This document shows positions 32,619 through 39,882 of a stretch of DNA of 64,000 bases, piece after piece. The DNA is from a virus, in the IMG/VR virus record IMGVR_UViG_3300042389_001427, positions 1 through 64,000 of that record. The stretch is one strand, 5' to 3'. The notes under the pieces are model-generated. The model was not told the origin of the DNA and did not search any database. It worked only from the letters and a program-made list of their open reading frames with translations. The first letter of the stretch is position 1; each line of letters starts with the position of its first letter. Both the position numbers and the translations under genes were made by a program.

Positions 32619-32843
32619 ATGACTCTATGGCTTGGCTCCGCTGAAGGAAGGCGTCCATACCGGAAGTGCTTTAAGAGGGCGTATAAAACTCTGGAATCCG
32701 CTAGAAAGTTTTGCGCCAGTTTCTGGCTGCGGGAGGGTCGCAATCAATGGGTGTATCGCTGCCCCAGGTGTGGGGCCTGGCACACAACTTCCAAGTCGAT
32801 AGATGAGCAAATCAAAAAAGGATTGAGCACGACATTGAAGTAG
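32619..32843 (+). CDS. Small zinc-ribbon phage protein
   Basis: 74 residues. Basic N-terminal half, then YRCPRCGAWHTTS, a CxxC..WH motif common in short phage proteins (half a zinc knuckle; His may complete the site). Directly precedes a tRNA gene. Function unknown. Confidence 0.65.
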   Translation: MTLWLGSAEGRRPYRKCFKRAYKTLESARKFCASFWLREGRNQWVYRCPRCGAWHTTSKSIDEQIKKGLSTTLK

Positions 32844-32858
32844 GTTATTATAATTCGC

Positions 32859-32929
32859 TGCGGGGAGGAGACGGCTCTCCGGTCTGTCTCATAAGCAGAC
32901 TTTTGAGGGTTCGACTCCCTCCCCCGCTA
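32859..32929 (+). tRNA. tRNA with CAT anticodon (Met, or Ile2 if lysidine-modified)
   Basis: The acceptor strand GCGGGG (32860-32865) pairs with CCCCGC (32922-32927), leaving a T-T mismatch at the end pair. D arm GGAG/CTCC. Anticodon stem TCTGT/GCAGA closes the 7-base loop CTCATAA (anticodon CAT). T arm GAGGG-TTCGACT-CCCTC. Discriminator A and no encoded CCA. The loop sizes are typical except for a short D loop. It lies between two plus-strand genes. Confidence 0.8.
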
Positions 32930-32942
32930 AAGCAAGTAGCAC

Positions 32943-33137
32943 ATGAGTCTTCGATACGAGCAATACTGGGCCTTGAGGAAAACGAGAACTCTACTCTACG
33001 AGTTGCTCGACCCTAAGAAGCGCCCTAAAACAATCAAAGAGTTGCGCCAGCGGGTTAGGAGTTGCACCAAACACTTCCCCCTACTAATGCCCAACGGAAG
33101 ACCGATCTGGTCGCAAGATGAATTTACCGAAGATTGA
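32943..33137 (+). CDS. Small conserved phage protein
   Basis: 64 residues, basic. LRYEQYWALRKTRTLLYELL, then DPKKRPKTIKELR and FPLLMPNGRPIWSQDEF resembles short phage proteins that I recall without function. Starts 13 bases after the tRNA and is the last plus-strand gene before the gene-free region. Confidence 0.65.
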   Translation: MSLRYEQYWALRKTRTLLYELLDPKKRPKTIKELRQRVRSCTKHFPLLMPNGRPIWSQDEFTED

Positions 33138-33139
33138 CC

Positions 33140-33311
33140 GGTGTTGCTGGGCATTAAAATTTCCGCATTGAGCAGGTAGGATTACCAGATGACTCCGTAT
33201 GGAGCACATCGAGGTCGGGAGGCGGTCTACAGAACCGGGCGCGACCCGGGGAGCCGAGTCCCAACGCGGGGCGTAAACCTTGGAAACCCGATACCTGAAA
33301 AGGCAGCGCGC
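33140..33311 (+). ncRNA. Candidate structured RNA
   Basis: No ORF of note fills this stretch. It contains closely packed short hairpins: GGTA/TACC (33176-33187), CTCC/GGAG (33193-33204) and CCGGG/CCCGG (33235-33249), and it runs directly into an intrinsic terminator. GC-rich in contrast to the following region. I do not recognise the RNA class. A tRNA-like reading with loop CTACAGA was tried but does not fold fully. Confidence 0.4.
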
Positions 33312-33335
33312 AGCCGTCCTCAATGCGGCTTTTTT
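33312..33335 (+). terminator. Rho-independent terminator
   Basis: AGCCG (33312-33316) pairs with CGGCT (33326-33330) across a 9-base loop and is followed at once by a run of T (33330-33335). It would end plus-strand transcription from the TerS-like gene, tRNA and candidate RNA. Confidence 0.7.
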
Positions 33336-33346
33336 ATTGCTGCGAC

Positions 33347-33541
33347 GGGAACTTCCCTGTTTTATAAGTTCCCATACAAGTTCCCACAAACTAAACACAT
33401 GAATTGGAGTCACTAAACCCTTGAAGGGAACTTGGGAACTTCCCCCTGTGTTCCTTTCTTCAATAGAAAAAATATATATATAGGAGTAGCGCACAATACC
33501 GGACACAAGCGATTCCCCGAATTCCCAGTTCCCAAGTTCCC
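33347..33541. repeat. Six AAGTTCCC/GGGAACTT boxes
   Basis: The octamer occurs at 33347, 33366, 33378, 33426, 33434 and 33534, in both orientations, plus a near copy CAGTTCCC at 33526. No gene is seen here. The boxes share GTTCC/GGAAC with the intergenic hairpin family further left. They may be sites for a phage DNA-binding protein. Confidence 0.75.
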
Positions 33542-33704
33542 GTTTAAAAGTAAAATATTCAGCGTCATTTGTTTAACATGGGGGAATTGCCCCGAAAACG
33601 CCAGTTCCGCAGAATGCTAGTTCCTCTCGGGCAGTTCCTGCGGGCAGGGATGACGCGGGCGCCAATAATTAACTCGCCCGTTAGTTTACTTGCGCCCTCT
33701 CCGA

Positions 33705-33750
33705 TTTATACCCGATTTATGCCGGTTTATACTAATTTATGCCGGTTTAT
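33705..33750. repeat. Five TTTAT iterons with helical spacing
   Basis: TTTAT(A/G)C units begin at 33705, 33716, 33726, 33736 and 33746, a 10-11 base period, several followed by CCGG or CCCG. Helically phased short iterons in a gene-free region are typical of replication origins or cooperative operators. Confidence 0.65.
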
Positions 33751-33925
33751 ACCCTAACTCGCCGTTTTCGGGTTCGTATTGTCGATGTAGAGGGGGTTGC
33801 TGACTGAAATCGGGGGGCAACTGTCGGATTTCGACACTTGAGCACAAATCCACTGGCGCGATTCGTGATTCGCGAATGGCGTTTCAAGAGGTAGGACTTT
33901 TTGTAGGATGTCCTGCGATGTGTGC

Positions 33926-34010
33926 AACTATAGTTGGCAGATTTGCGGGAAAAACGCCAATCTGGAAACTATAGTGAGTTTAGCCTAAACTCGGATAAAC
34001 TTGTTATAAT
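33926..34010. promoter_or_regulatory. Nested dyads and a -10-like box in the gene-free region
   Basis: Two ACTATAGT boxes (33927-33934, 33968-33975) flank a stem CAGATT/AATCTG with an inner GCG/CGC pair. Next comes the perfect 17-base inverted repeat GAGTTTAGCCTAAACTC (33976-33992), then TATAAT (34005-34010) on the plus strand with no good -35. The arrangement suits an operator or origin. The region 33542-33704 and 33751-33925 shows nothing else that I can name. Confidence 0.5.
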
Positions 34011-34022
34011 TGGGGGGTGAGC

Positions 34023-34337
34023 TTATAACTCAAAGCCCCCCGGCTCGATTTGATAGGCTTTTCGAACTTTATCCCACGCTTGTCGATCGCAAGGATCGCC
34101 TAAAGGTTTACTTCCAGGGATTCTTTCAGCCTCTCGATACGCCTCCTCCAACTCGCGCCTGATCGCGGCCTTTGAATGGCCGTCCAAAATAGGGTATATT
34201 TTAGCCAACCGTCTAGCGAAGTCGGGGGTCGCTGCGGTTCTGCGCCCAAGGAAGTATCTAAAGCTCCAGAACACGAGATCGGACACTCCGTTGAACTGGT
34301 CCAGTATTAGTTTGTCGTCTCTAGTTATTTTCTTCAT
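34023..34337 (-). CDS. Conserved phage protein of unknown function
   Basis: 104 residues from the ATG at 34337, preferred because the 26 residues of the longer frame come from a repetitive AT-rich leader with three GTTATTTTCTTC-like units. DQFNGVSDLVFWSFRYFLGR followed by an acidic helix is a pattern I recall from phage and gut-metagenome proteins without known function. Last gene of the replication block. Confidence 0.65.
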   Translation of the reverse strand: MKKITRDDKLILDQFNGVSDLVFWSFRYFLGRRTAATPDFARRLAKIYPILDGHSKAAIRRELEEAYREAERIPGSKPLGDPCDRQAWDKVRKAYQIEPGGFEL

Positions 34338-34354
34338 AGTTATTTTCTTCGTGG

Positions 34355-34540
34355 TTATTTTTTGTAGGGAGGTTGTTCCGGGTGTGGCGTTGAAACCGGC
34401 CCCGAAGCAGTCCACCGCGTCGAAGACAATTCATCAAATCGGCGACTCCACTCGTCGCGATCGATTTTTCCGCTGGCGTAAAGCCAGTCGATTTTCGACT
34501 GTTCTTCCATTCTTACTGTCTTAGGTTTGTCGTTTTGCAT
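34355..34540 (-). CDS. Hypothetical small protein
   Basis: 61 residues, charged N-terminal half with IDWLYASGKIDRDEWSRRFD, a helix pair, and a Pro/Ser-rich tail. It lies 6 bases from the upstream deaminase gene. Function unknown. Confidence 0.55.
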   Translation of the reverse strand: MQNDKPKTVRMEEQSKIDWLYASGKIDRDEWSRRFDELSSTRWTASGPVSTPHPEQPPYKK

Positions 34541-34546
34541 TGGTTT

Positions 34547-34975
34547 TTATTTTGTTGCGGTAAGTGTGCGCCTCTTTTTGGGTAAGGGCATTTGTATCAA
34601 CTCTATGCCCAGTAGGGTTGCCACCTCCAAAGAGGAGCAGTCCTTTCGGTATGTTTCCTTGTAGACGACTCTCTTTATTTGGTGGGCGGCGATGCTCTTC
34701 AGGCAGTCGTTGCACGGGAGGAGTGTTGAGTAGAGTGCAACTCCCTCCCCTGGTTTGGTATATCTCAGGGCGTTTTGTTCCGCGTGGATGACGAACAGCC
34801 TTCTTTTTGCGCGGGATCGCCAGCTTTCGGCAACTCCTTGCGGGAATCCGTTATACCCGACAGAGGCTACCGAGTTGTCATTTCTTAGAATGACCGCACC
34901 TACTTTTTGCCACGGGTCTTTGCTCTTTTTCGCAACCGCCTCCGCGATGGACATGGCATATTCATCCCAGCTCAT
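34547..34975 (-). CDS. Deoxycytidylate deaminase-like protein
   Basis: 142 residues from the ATG at 34975 (MSWDEYAM), the natural start of the family and in ATGA overlap with the upstream gene. VGAVILRND, then VIHAEQNAL (zinc His and catalytic Glu) and LLPCNDCLKSI (two zinc Cys) form the cytidine/dCMP deaminase active site. It would convert dCMP to dUMP for dTMP synthesis. Two basic residues and a KKRR stretch near the end are unusual but not part of the fold. Lies in the replication block, as expected. Confidence 0.85.
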   Translation of the reverse strand: MSWDEYAMSIAEAVAKKSKDPWQKVGAVILRNDNSVASVGYNGFPQGVAESWRSRAKRRLFVIHAEQNALRYTKPGEGVALYSTLLPCNDCLKSIAAHQIKRVVYKETYRKDCSSLEVATLLGIELIQMPLPKKRRTLTATK

Positions 34976-35232
34976 ATCAACGGCGGCCGGTTGAGAATGT
35001 CGTTGAGTCTGTCGAGCAGATCGGCTTCCCTTTTCGCGCTCATGCTCAGTAAGCGGGCTTGCCTGCTGCACTCTCTCCGCGCCTCGTTGAGCTCGCGTTC
35101 CAGGCGGCGGCAAAGATCGACGAGGGGACTGTCGTAGGTAACTCCTTCACTTGTCTCCGATAAAAACGGACGCCTCCATTTTTTCATTTCGGCGATAGCC
35201 GCGTCCGTCTTCGAATTGTGCGATTCAATCAC
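34972..35232 (-). CDS. Hypothetical coiled-coil protein
   Basis: About 86 residues from a GTG at 35232 that overlaps the stop of the upstream membrane protein gene; longer versions would overlap that gene extensively. The C-terminal half (LCRRLERELNEARRECSRQA) is a long Arg/Glu heptad helix. Function unknown. Confidence 0.5.
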   Translation of the reverse strand: MIESHNSKTDAAIAEMKKWRRPFLSETSEGVTYDSPLVDLCRRLERELNEARRECSRQARLLSMSAKREADLLDRLNDILNRPPLI

Positions 35233-35425
35233 GACCCGATTCCTTCTCTTTTTGGAGTTTTTCCACCAAGTCCCAAGCTGCGCCCTCCTCCCCACATAGG
35301 GGACACAGTTGAAAATTCGGCTCGTTTCTTTCAACAGCCACCATCACCGCCACCGCAATGTAGACTACCGCGATCACGGCTATAATAATCCAATTTCTAA
35401 CTTTATTTTGTGTGTTGTCTTTCAT
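35225..35425 (-). CDS. Single-pass membrane protein with a CPLCG motif
   Basis: 66 residues. One hydrophobic helix (WIIIAVIAVVYIAVAVMVAV, about 12-31) follows a short basic N-terminus; the C-terminal part has CPLCGEEG and a charged helix. Start ATG overlaps the upstream stop (ATGA). Function unknown. Confidence 0.6.
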   Translation of the reverse strand: MKDNTQNKVRNWIIIAVIAVVYIAVAVMVAVERNEPNFQLCPLCGEEGAAWDLVEKLQKEKESGRD

Positions 35426-35760
35426 AGTGTTCTATCCCATAGTTTTTTAACCCACATTGGAGTTTCGTCGGTTATTTTCAACCCCGTCCATTTGCGCGCT
35501 TCCTGCGGTCTCTCGGGCGTTTTAATCTTCTTCGGGGCGGCCGGTTTTTTAGGTTTTACCTCTTTTTTCTTTGGCGTTTTTGTCAGCGGCTTGCGCCGAT
35601 ATCTGCCCGAGCGCCTGTCGATGTAGTCCCATTTTTCGACAATCACTTCTTTCGTGTAAGTGATGTGTCCATTACTACAGCGGCGCTTTCGCTCGCGACC
35701 CCCACTCACCTTTCTTGTATCTGCAACAATTGTATAGTTATGGCACTTCGGACATTTCAT
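35422..35760 (-). CDS. NrdR-like zinc-ribbon protein without ATP cone
   Basis: 112 residues. MKCPKCHNYTIVADTRKVSG, then RERKRRCSNGHITYTKE, resembles the N-terminal zinc ribbon of NrdR (MKCPxC ... D.R ... RRR.C..C..RFTT.E); here the second pair is C and GH rather than CxxC. The ATP-cone that senses dNTPs is missing and replaced by a Lys/Pro-rich tail. It may bind DNA as a small regulator. The stop and next start overlap. Confidence 0.65.
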   Translation of the reverse strand: MKCPKCHNYTIVADTRKVSGGRERKRRCSNGHITYTKEVIVEKWDYIDRRSGRYRRKPLTKTPKKKEVKPKKPAAPKKIKTPERPQEARKWTGLKITDETPMWVKKLWDRTL

Positions 35761-37199
35761 AACAAAGGCTCGATTTTATACCGATGAATTTTCTTGGGGC
35801 CGCTTCTCTTCCTAACGAGTGAGATGCCAGTGCCTGGGCGGTTTGAAAGTTGCGCCAATTGTTGCCCGATGTTCCTGACGGACCACTCCCTTGTGAGGGA
35901 AGAGTTGTCGAACACATCATGCAAAGACTGGTGCAGATCGACAGCAGTCCCCTCCCAAGCCACTTTTTGAACTTCAGAGGCTCGGCGTTTCCACCATGTG
36001 TCGAGCACGGACAAGAGTTGCGCCCCCGATGAAGAAGCATCATTCAACTCGCGTATCTCCGGGGACACGAAGCTCTTGATGCCATACCGAGATTTCTTGT
36101 CCTGCACTTCGTCCGGCACGGTCCACGATTTGAGCCACGCCAAAAAGTGCGAAAGCTCTTCTTGTTCGAGCCCGATAAATTCCTCCGGGGCGGGGGCCCC
36201 CTCCCACCGCTTCATCGCAAGGATGATCATCTTGTCCTCGTTGGATAGATCGCGCTGCGGGATGACTTGGATCGAGACGGGGTCGTCGTTTGTGGCGATC
36301 ACCACTCGCCCCGCCCATTCCACCACAGTCGGGGTTAGGAATTTTTCGTGGTAGGTATGCTTGGCGTGAGCCGCCAGCTTTTTAATCGTCGCGGAATACC
36401 TTGTGCGTTGCGTTTCGTTGGCAAGCCCTTTGGAGTCATCCACAATGGCGAGCGGCGATGAGAACACCTCCGCGTTGAATCCATTGTTCTCCCCCGCCGC
36501 CATTGAGGACAGGTCCGCGTAGCCCCCCATTGCCGGGGTTAGGAGCCGCTCAATTGTGAAGGATTTGTAGCATTGCACCGGTCCGCAGAGGACCATGGTT
36601 TGCCCGAGAAGGGGTTTGCCGTTTTCGGCACTCTCATAGAATCTCTTTAGCCACGCCAAGAGGTAGTGGAGGTATTCTTGAGTCGCAAAAACATTGTCCA
36701 AGACCTTCGCGTATCTTGGGAATAAAACCCCCCACGCCTGCGCTGCCGGGGCGGCGGGCCAGAGTTTGGCGGTTGCGATGTTCAGAAACTTCTTACCCCC
36801 GTGTTCCCATATGGGGCGGGGGTGGTAGAGAGCGGGACCTGCTCCATCCACCCTTCGGTGTGTCCGAATGAACGACTTCACCCGATCCATCGGCGACGCC
36901 GAGGCCCCCTTGGGAACTTTCTCGGAGAAACCCCTTTCCTTTAGGGTCGCGGTTGCAAACGATGCCGCCTCGTATCTCCAGACTCCGTCTCCCCCGCGCA
37001 TGAAGACATTTCGCCCATCGTAATAGAGGTCATCTACGAGCATCGGATCGATGTCTCGTTCCGGGAACGCGGCCGCGGCAGCCTCCCTTAATTGCTCTAA
37101 ATTGACCGGGGTCGAAAAGTCCGGCGATGCGGCATTCACTTCTATCGGGTCTTGAAGAATTTCTGGATTGGAGTCGTTGATGGGTTCGGGTTCAGCCAT
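35757..37199 (-). CDS. SF3/D5-like replicative helicase
   Basis: 480 residues. Walker A GPVQCYKS (about 206-213), Walker B LAIVDDS (about 250-256) and a sensor region VVIATNDDPVSIQVIPQRDL fit virus-type superfamily 3 or D5-like helicases, which unwind DNA at the origin as hexamers. The N-terminal part (about 1-140) is acidic and unlike known domains; the C-terminal region could be a winged helix. It overlaps the primase-like gene by 58 bases, a common pairing in phages. Confidence 0.75.
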   Translation of the reverse strand: MAEPEPINDSNPEILQDPIEVNAASPDFSTPVNLEQLREAAAAAFPERDIDPMLVDDLYYDGRNVFMRGGDGVWRYEAASFATATLKERGFSEKVPKGASASPMDRVKSFIRTHRRVDGAGPALYHPRPIWEHGGKKFLNIATAKLWPAAPAAQAWGVLFPRYAKVLDNVFATQEYLHYLLAWLKRFYESAENGKPLLGQTMVLCGPVQCYKSFTIERLLTPAMGGYADLSSMAAGENNGFNAEVFSSPLAIVDDSKGLANETQRTRYSATIKKLAAHAKHTYHEKFLTPTVVEWAGRVVIATNDDPVSIQVIPQRDLSNEDKMIILAMKRWEGAPAPEEFIGLEQEELSHFLAWLKSWTVPDEVQDKKSRYGIKSFVSPEIRELNDASSSGAQLLSVLDTWWKRRASEVQKVAWEGTAVDLHQSLHDVFDNSSLTREWSVRNIGQQLAQLSNRPGTGISLVRKRSGPKKIHRYKIEPLL

Positions 37200-38068
37200 A
37201 TAAGTTTTTGTTCCTGTTCGGTGTCGGCGCGGACAACTTTCGGGAGTCGGGAGAGGCGGACGGCGGTAAGCGCGCCGGGGCAGGCTCCGAGCGGAACAAC
37301 CATGTCAGCAATGGCTTCCGCCGCTTTTACCCAATGATCCCGCGATTTGCTGTTCACTCGAACGAGCGCGTGTGCGGACTCGTTTCCAGAGAGCGTTACC
37401 GAAACGATTGGCAGAGGGAGGGTTTTGAGGATCGAAAGCCAGCTCTCAAGTTTGATCGCATCGCTCTCGATGAGAATGTGTCGGTAGCTGGTCGTGTTCT
37501 CTTCGCTCCTCCGAGAGAATCTCCCAAGCCGCTCAATTTTCTCGAACTTCCCTGATACGGGGTTGATGAGAAACCAAGCCCCGTGCTGATTTCCTAAAAT
37601 TGCTTTTCCGATCGCGAGATCGGGGACCCCGTGATGCCATATAAGTTGCCCTTGGCTTCTCTCTTCGGTGAAAATGATTGTCCGCTCGTCATGTGCAAAC
37701 AGAGTTCGGAGAACCCCGCCGGCACTGATAGTGCGGCAATCAACTGGGCTCCTCCCGAGGAACTCCCCGATTTCGGTCGGCTCGGCGGAGAGGGTTTCTA
37801 TTAGCTTGCCATTAAGGGGTCGGTTTCGGCTAAAGCCCCTCGGCGGAACGACATTGTTATATTCCTCATACCGCGCCTTCCTTATGGTGCTTTTGATTTC
37901 CCCCGGCGTTTCCGGTCGGCTCATCCAATGGGCCGCCCACTTTTCTATGAACTCGTCTTCGTTGCCGGCTTTGACCCATAGCTTGACTACTTTGTAGAGC
38001 CAGATATGGCAGCCCTGCCCCGACTCGGGACACCGGGGCATCGATACTTCTTCAGGTGCGGGAGCCAT
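37142..38068 (-). CDS. Archaeo-eukaryotic primase-like protein
   Basis: 308 residues. The C-terminal half has HILIESDAI, then VSVTLSGNESAHALVRV and GALTAVRLSRLPKVVRADTE followed by QKLIWLNP. This resembles the AEP-type primase domain of phage replication proteins, where a (S)D/H.LV. strand pattern and RLPG..R motif recur. The canonical DxD acid pair is not clear, so activity is uncertain. The N-terminal part contains CPESGQGCH and a helical region like a primase C-terminal domain (KSTIRKARYEEY). Neighbour of the SF3-like helicase, supporting primase function. Confidence 0.5.
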   Translation of the reverse strand: MAPAPEEVSMPRCPESGQGCHIWLYKVVKLWVKAGNEDEFIEKWAAHWMSRPETPGEIKSTIRKARYEEYNNVVPPRGFSRNRPLNGKLIETLSAEPTEIGEFLGRSPVDCRTISAGGVLRTLFAHDERTIIFTEERSQGQLIWHHGVPDLAIGKAILGNQHGAWFLINPVSGKFEKIERLGRFSRRSEENTTSYRHILIESDAIKLESWLSILKTLPLPIVSVTLSGNESAHALVRVNSKSRDHWVKAAEAIADMVVPLGACPGALTAVRLSRLPKVVRADTEQEQKLIWLNPNPSTTPIQKFFKTR

Positions 38069-38071
38069 GAT

Positions 38072-39880
38072 TTAGGTTATGGGGTTATTATTAGAGGTCA
38101 ACAACTCATTGAACAGGGTTCGGAACGCAACTTCGCAAGTTTGTGCAACCACTCCGTTTCCGAGAAGTCTCAATTCATCGTTTCGATTTGTGTTCAGAAC
38201 CATCCATTGATGAATCTCAACCAATTCCTCGTGACGGAGGCGGGGCAGTTCGGAGACGCCCACCCCAGCGGGAGCCCCATCAATGTCTCTACCCAGCGAG
38301 GCGAGAGCCGCGATTTCGGAGTTTTCCCGACCATCTCCACCTGTTGATTGATTGTCTGCGATTGCAGCACCATCTCCCCGGTCGGGGTTTTTCGGTATGC
38401 CCGCTCCCCCGGCCGCGCAGGTTGGCCATCCTTGGTGTAGAGGGTTTCCACTTTCGCACCCGCTTCCTGCGCTTGGGGCGTCCTCCAATCCACTTTGACT
38501 TGTGTTGCCAAAGGCATCGTCGCCACATCGCCCTTCTCCTGCCGCTTCTTCCATACCTCGGGGTTTTCCTCCGTCGTCTCCCCCGAGCGCGGAGTTGCCC
38601 ATTGCTTCTCCATCTGCCACGCAAGGTTCGGCTGCCCCCCATCTTTCCGCTCCGGGTGGTGTATGGTTGGCTGGCCATCCCCCGTTTTCGGAGTCAACCA
38701 CTCGCGGCGGCTCCCACCAGAATTGCGCGAATCCGGGGCGGGATGGCCAAAACCAGGCACTTGAACAAGTCTCGCCAACCCCAACGATGCCGAATGCCCC
38801 GACTGAACTATTCTCCGAGGGAGTTGCCCCGTCCAATAGACTTGATCCTTCTCCCCCCAAATCTCCATGATGGAGGCTTCCGGGGTCGGCCAATTCAAGT
38901 TCTTGTTGACCTGGGACACGAGCGTCTCCCTGCGGCTGTCCTTCGGGTTCACATTGCTTGAGTCGTCCTCCTGCGGCGTTAGCCAGTTCCCCTCCTTGGC
39001 CACCGCCTCCCGAAGTTGATACCCCTTGCCCCCGTTCGGGCCCACCTTGACTCTCTGCATTGAGGGGGAGTTGGAGTCCGTGCTTCTCGCGGTCGGCCAG
39101 TTCGCCACTGCATTGGGCAGCGTGTCCGGGGGGTTCCCCTTGCGCTCCTGCCTGCCCGCACCGCTCTCGCCTTTGTAATCCCGCGCTGCAACTGTCGGCC
39201 AATTTCTCTCCTCCTTGATCGCCGCAATATGCAGCAGACCAGTGTGCCCCGCCCCCTCTATTTCTTGCGAGGGCGTTATCCCACCTTGTTTCCCATCCTG
39301 GCTCGTCGCGGTGGGCCAAGATAAAAATTCGTTTCCTCTGGTGGGGGGCCCCGACCTCGCTCGCGCTAAAAATGCCTGCCGTCGCGCGGTAACCCACTCT
39401 TTCCAATTCTCGAAGGACATGGAGCAAAACTGGAGTCCCCGGCGGATCGTTCCAGCCGTCGCCTGCGAGCTTTGCACTGACAATGCCCTCGACATTTTCC
39501 AAGAAAACAAGGGAAGGTCCGCAACGCTTGATTCCATCAAGGATGGCGGGGAAGAGGTGTCGTCCATCGGCATCGGCTGCTCTACGGCCAGCGGCTGAAA
39601 AGGGCTGACATGGAAAGCCTCCCGAAACCAAACTGACGCCTTGAAATTCCTCCCAAGGGAATGTGCGTAGATCAGTCCAGATCGGAGCCGCAGGAAGGAG
39701 CCCGCCTTCCATTTTCGCAAGAGCATTTTCCAAGCTAAAGGACTCGATCTCGCATACAGCGGCGAGTCGTAATAGCCTTCCAAAGACTCTATCAAGTCCG
39801 AGGTCAATTCCCCCGTATCCGAAGCACAGGCTGATGTGCGAGAGTTCGGGTTTCCAAGCAGGTTTTTCGGTAATATCCAC
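38072..39880 (-). CDS. C5 cytosine DNA methyltransferase
   Basis: 602 residues from a GTG at 39880. FGYGGIDLGLDRV (motif I), VSGGFPCQPFS (motif IV, catalytic Cys about 91), LVFLENVEG (motif VI), GAPHQRKRIFILA (motif VIII) and LRLLGNGVVAQTCEVAF (motif X) are in order. Between motifs VIII and X lies an unusually long region (about residues 215-560) of Gly-rich repeats with ELAD/LANA/GNS units. This middle part coincides with a second meaningful reading frame. The enzyme would methylate phage DNA against restriction. It ends 3 bases before the primase-like gene. Confidence 0.85.
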   Translation of the reverse strand: MDITEKPAWKPELSHISLCFGYGGIDLGLDRVFGRLLRLAAVCEIESFSLENALAKMEGGLLPAAPIWTDLRTFPWEEFQGVSLVSGGFPCQPFSAAGRRAADADGRHLFPAILDGIKRCGPSLVFLENVEGIVSAKLAGDGWNDPPGTPVLLHVLRELERVGYRATAGIFSASEVGAPHQRKRIFILAHRDEPGWETRWDNALARNRGGGAHWSAAYCGDQGGEKLADSCSAGLQRRERCGQAGAQGEPPGHAAQCSGELADREKHGLQLPLNAESQGGPERGQGVSTSGGGGQGGELANAAGGRLKQCEPEGQPQGDARVPGQQELELADPGSLHHGDLGGEGSSLLDGATPSENSSVGAFGIVGVGETCSSAWFWPSRPGFAQFWWEPPRVVDSENGGWPANHTPPGAERWGAAEPCVADGEAMGNSALGGDDGGKPRGMEEAAGEGRCGDDAFGNTSQSGLEDAPSAGSGCESGNPLHQGWPTCAAGGAGIPKNPDRGDGAAIADNQSTGGDGRENSEIAALASLGRDIDGAPAGVGVSELPRLRHEELVEIHQWMVLNTNRNDELRLLGNGVVAQTCEVAFRTLFNELLTSNNNPIT

Positions 39881-39882
39881 AT
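38194..39882 (-). CDS. Overlapping second frame with WPTP repeats (possible dual coding)
   Basis: 562 codons, open in the +1 frame of the methyltransferase. Its ATG at 39882 overlaps the GTG of the methyltransferase (ATGTG). The N-terminal 190 residues have no motif. From about residue 190 on there are repeated NWPT(P/A).A.D units and near the C-terminus LSPRWVETLMGLPLGW, which I recall from the C-terminal regions of phage methyltransferase-associated proteins (LNPRWVE.LMG.P.GW). The repeats in the two frames come from the same DNA repeat. Expression is unproven; an alternative is a shadow frame. Confidence 0.45.
   Translation of the reverse strand: MWILPKNLLGNPNSRTSACASDTGELTSDLIESLEGYYDSPLYARSSPLAWKMLLRKWKAGSFLRLRSGLIYAHSLGRNFKASVWFREAFHVSPFQPLAVEQPMPMDDTSSPPSLMESSVADLPLFSWKMSRALSVQSSQATAGTIRRGLQFCSMSFENWKEWVTARRQAFLARARSGPPTRGNEFLSWPTATSQDGKQGGITPSQEIEGAGHTGLLHIAAIKEERNWPTVAARDYKGESGAGRQERKGNPPDTLPNAVANWPTARSTDSNSPSMQRVKVGPNGGKGYQLREAVAKEGNWLTPQEDDSSNVNPKDSRRETLVSQVNKNLNWPTPEASIMEIWGEKDQVYWTGQLPRRIVQSGHSASLGLARLVQVPGFGHPAPDSRNSGGSRREWLTPKTGDGQPTIHHPERKDGGQPNLAWQMEKQWATPRSGETTEENPEVWKKRQEKGDVATMPLATQVKVDWRTPQAQEAGAKVETLYTKDGQPARPGERAYRKTPTGEMVLQSQTINQQVEMVGKTPKSRLSPRWVETLMGLPLGWASPNCPASVTRNWLRFINGWF

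Noticed and set aside
33205-33275. Second tRNA with loop CTACAGA
   Set aside because: The stem around the loop can be drawn, but no acceptor or proper T arm with TTCGA can be paired.
38143-38961. 272-codon plus-strand ORF opposite the methyltransferase
   Set aside because: Arg/Pro-rich low-quality sequence without motif; shadow of the repeat region.
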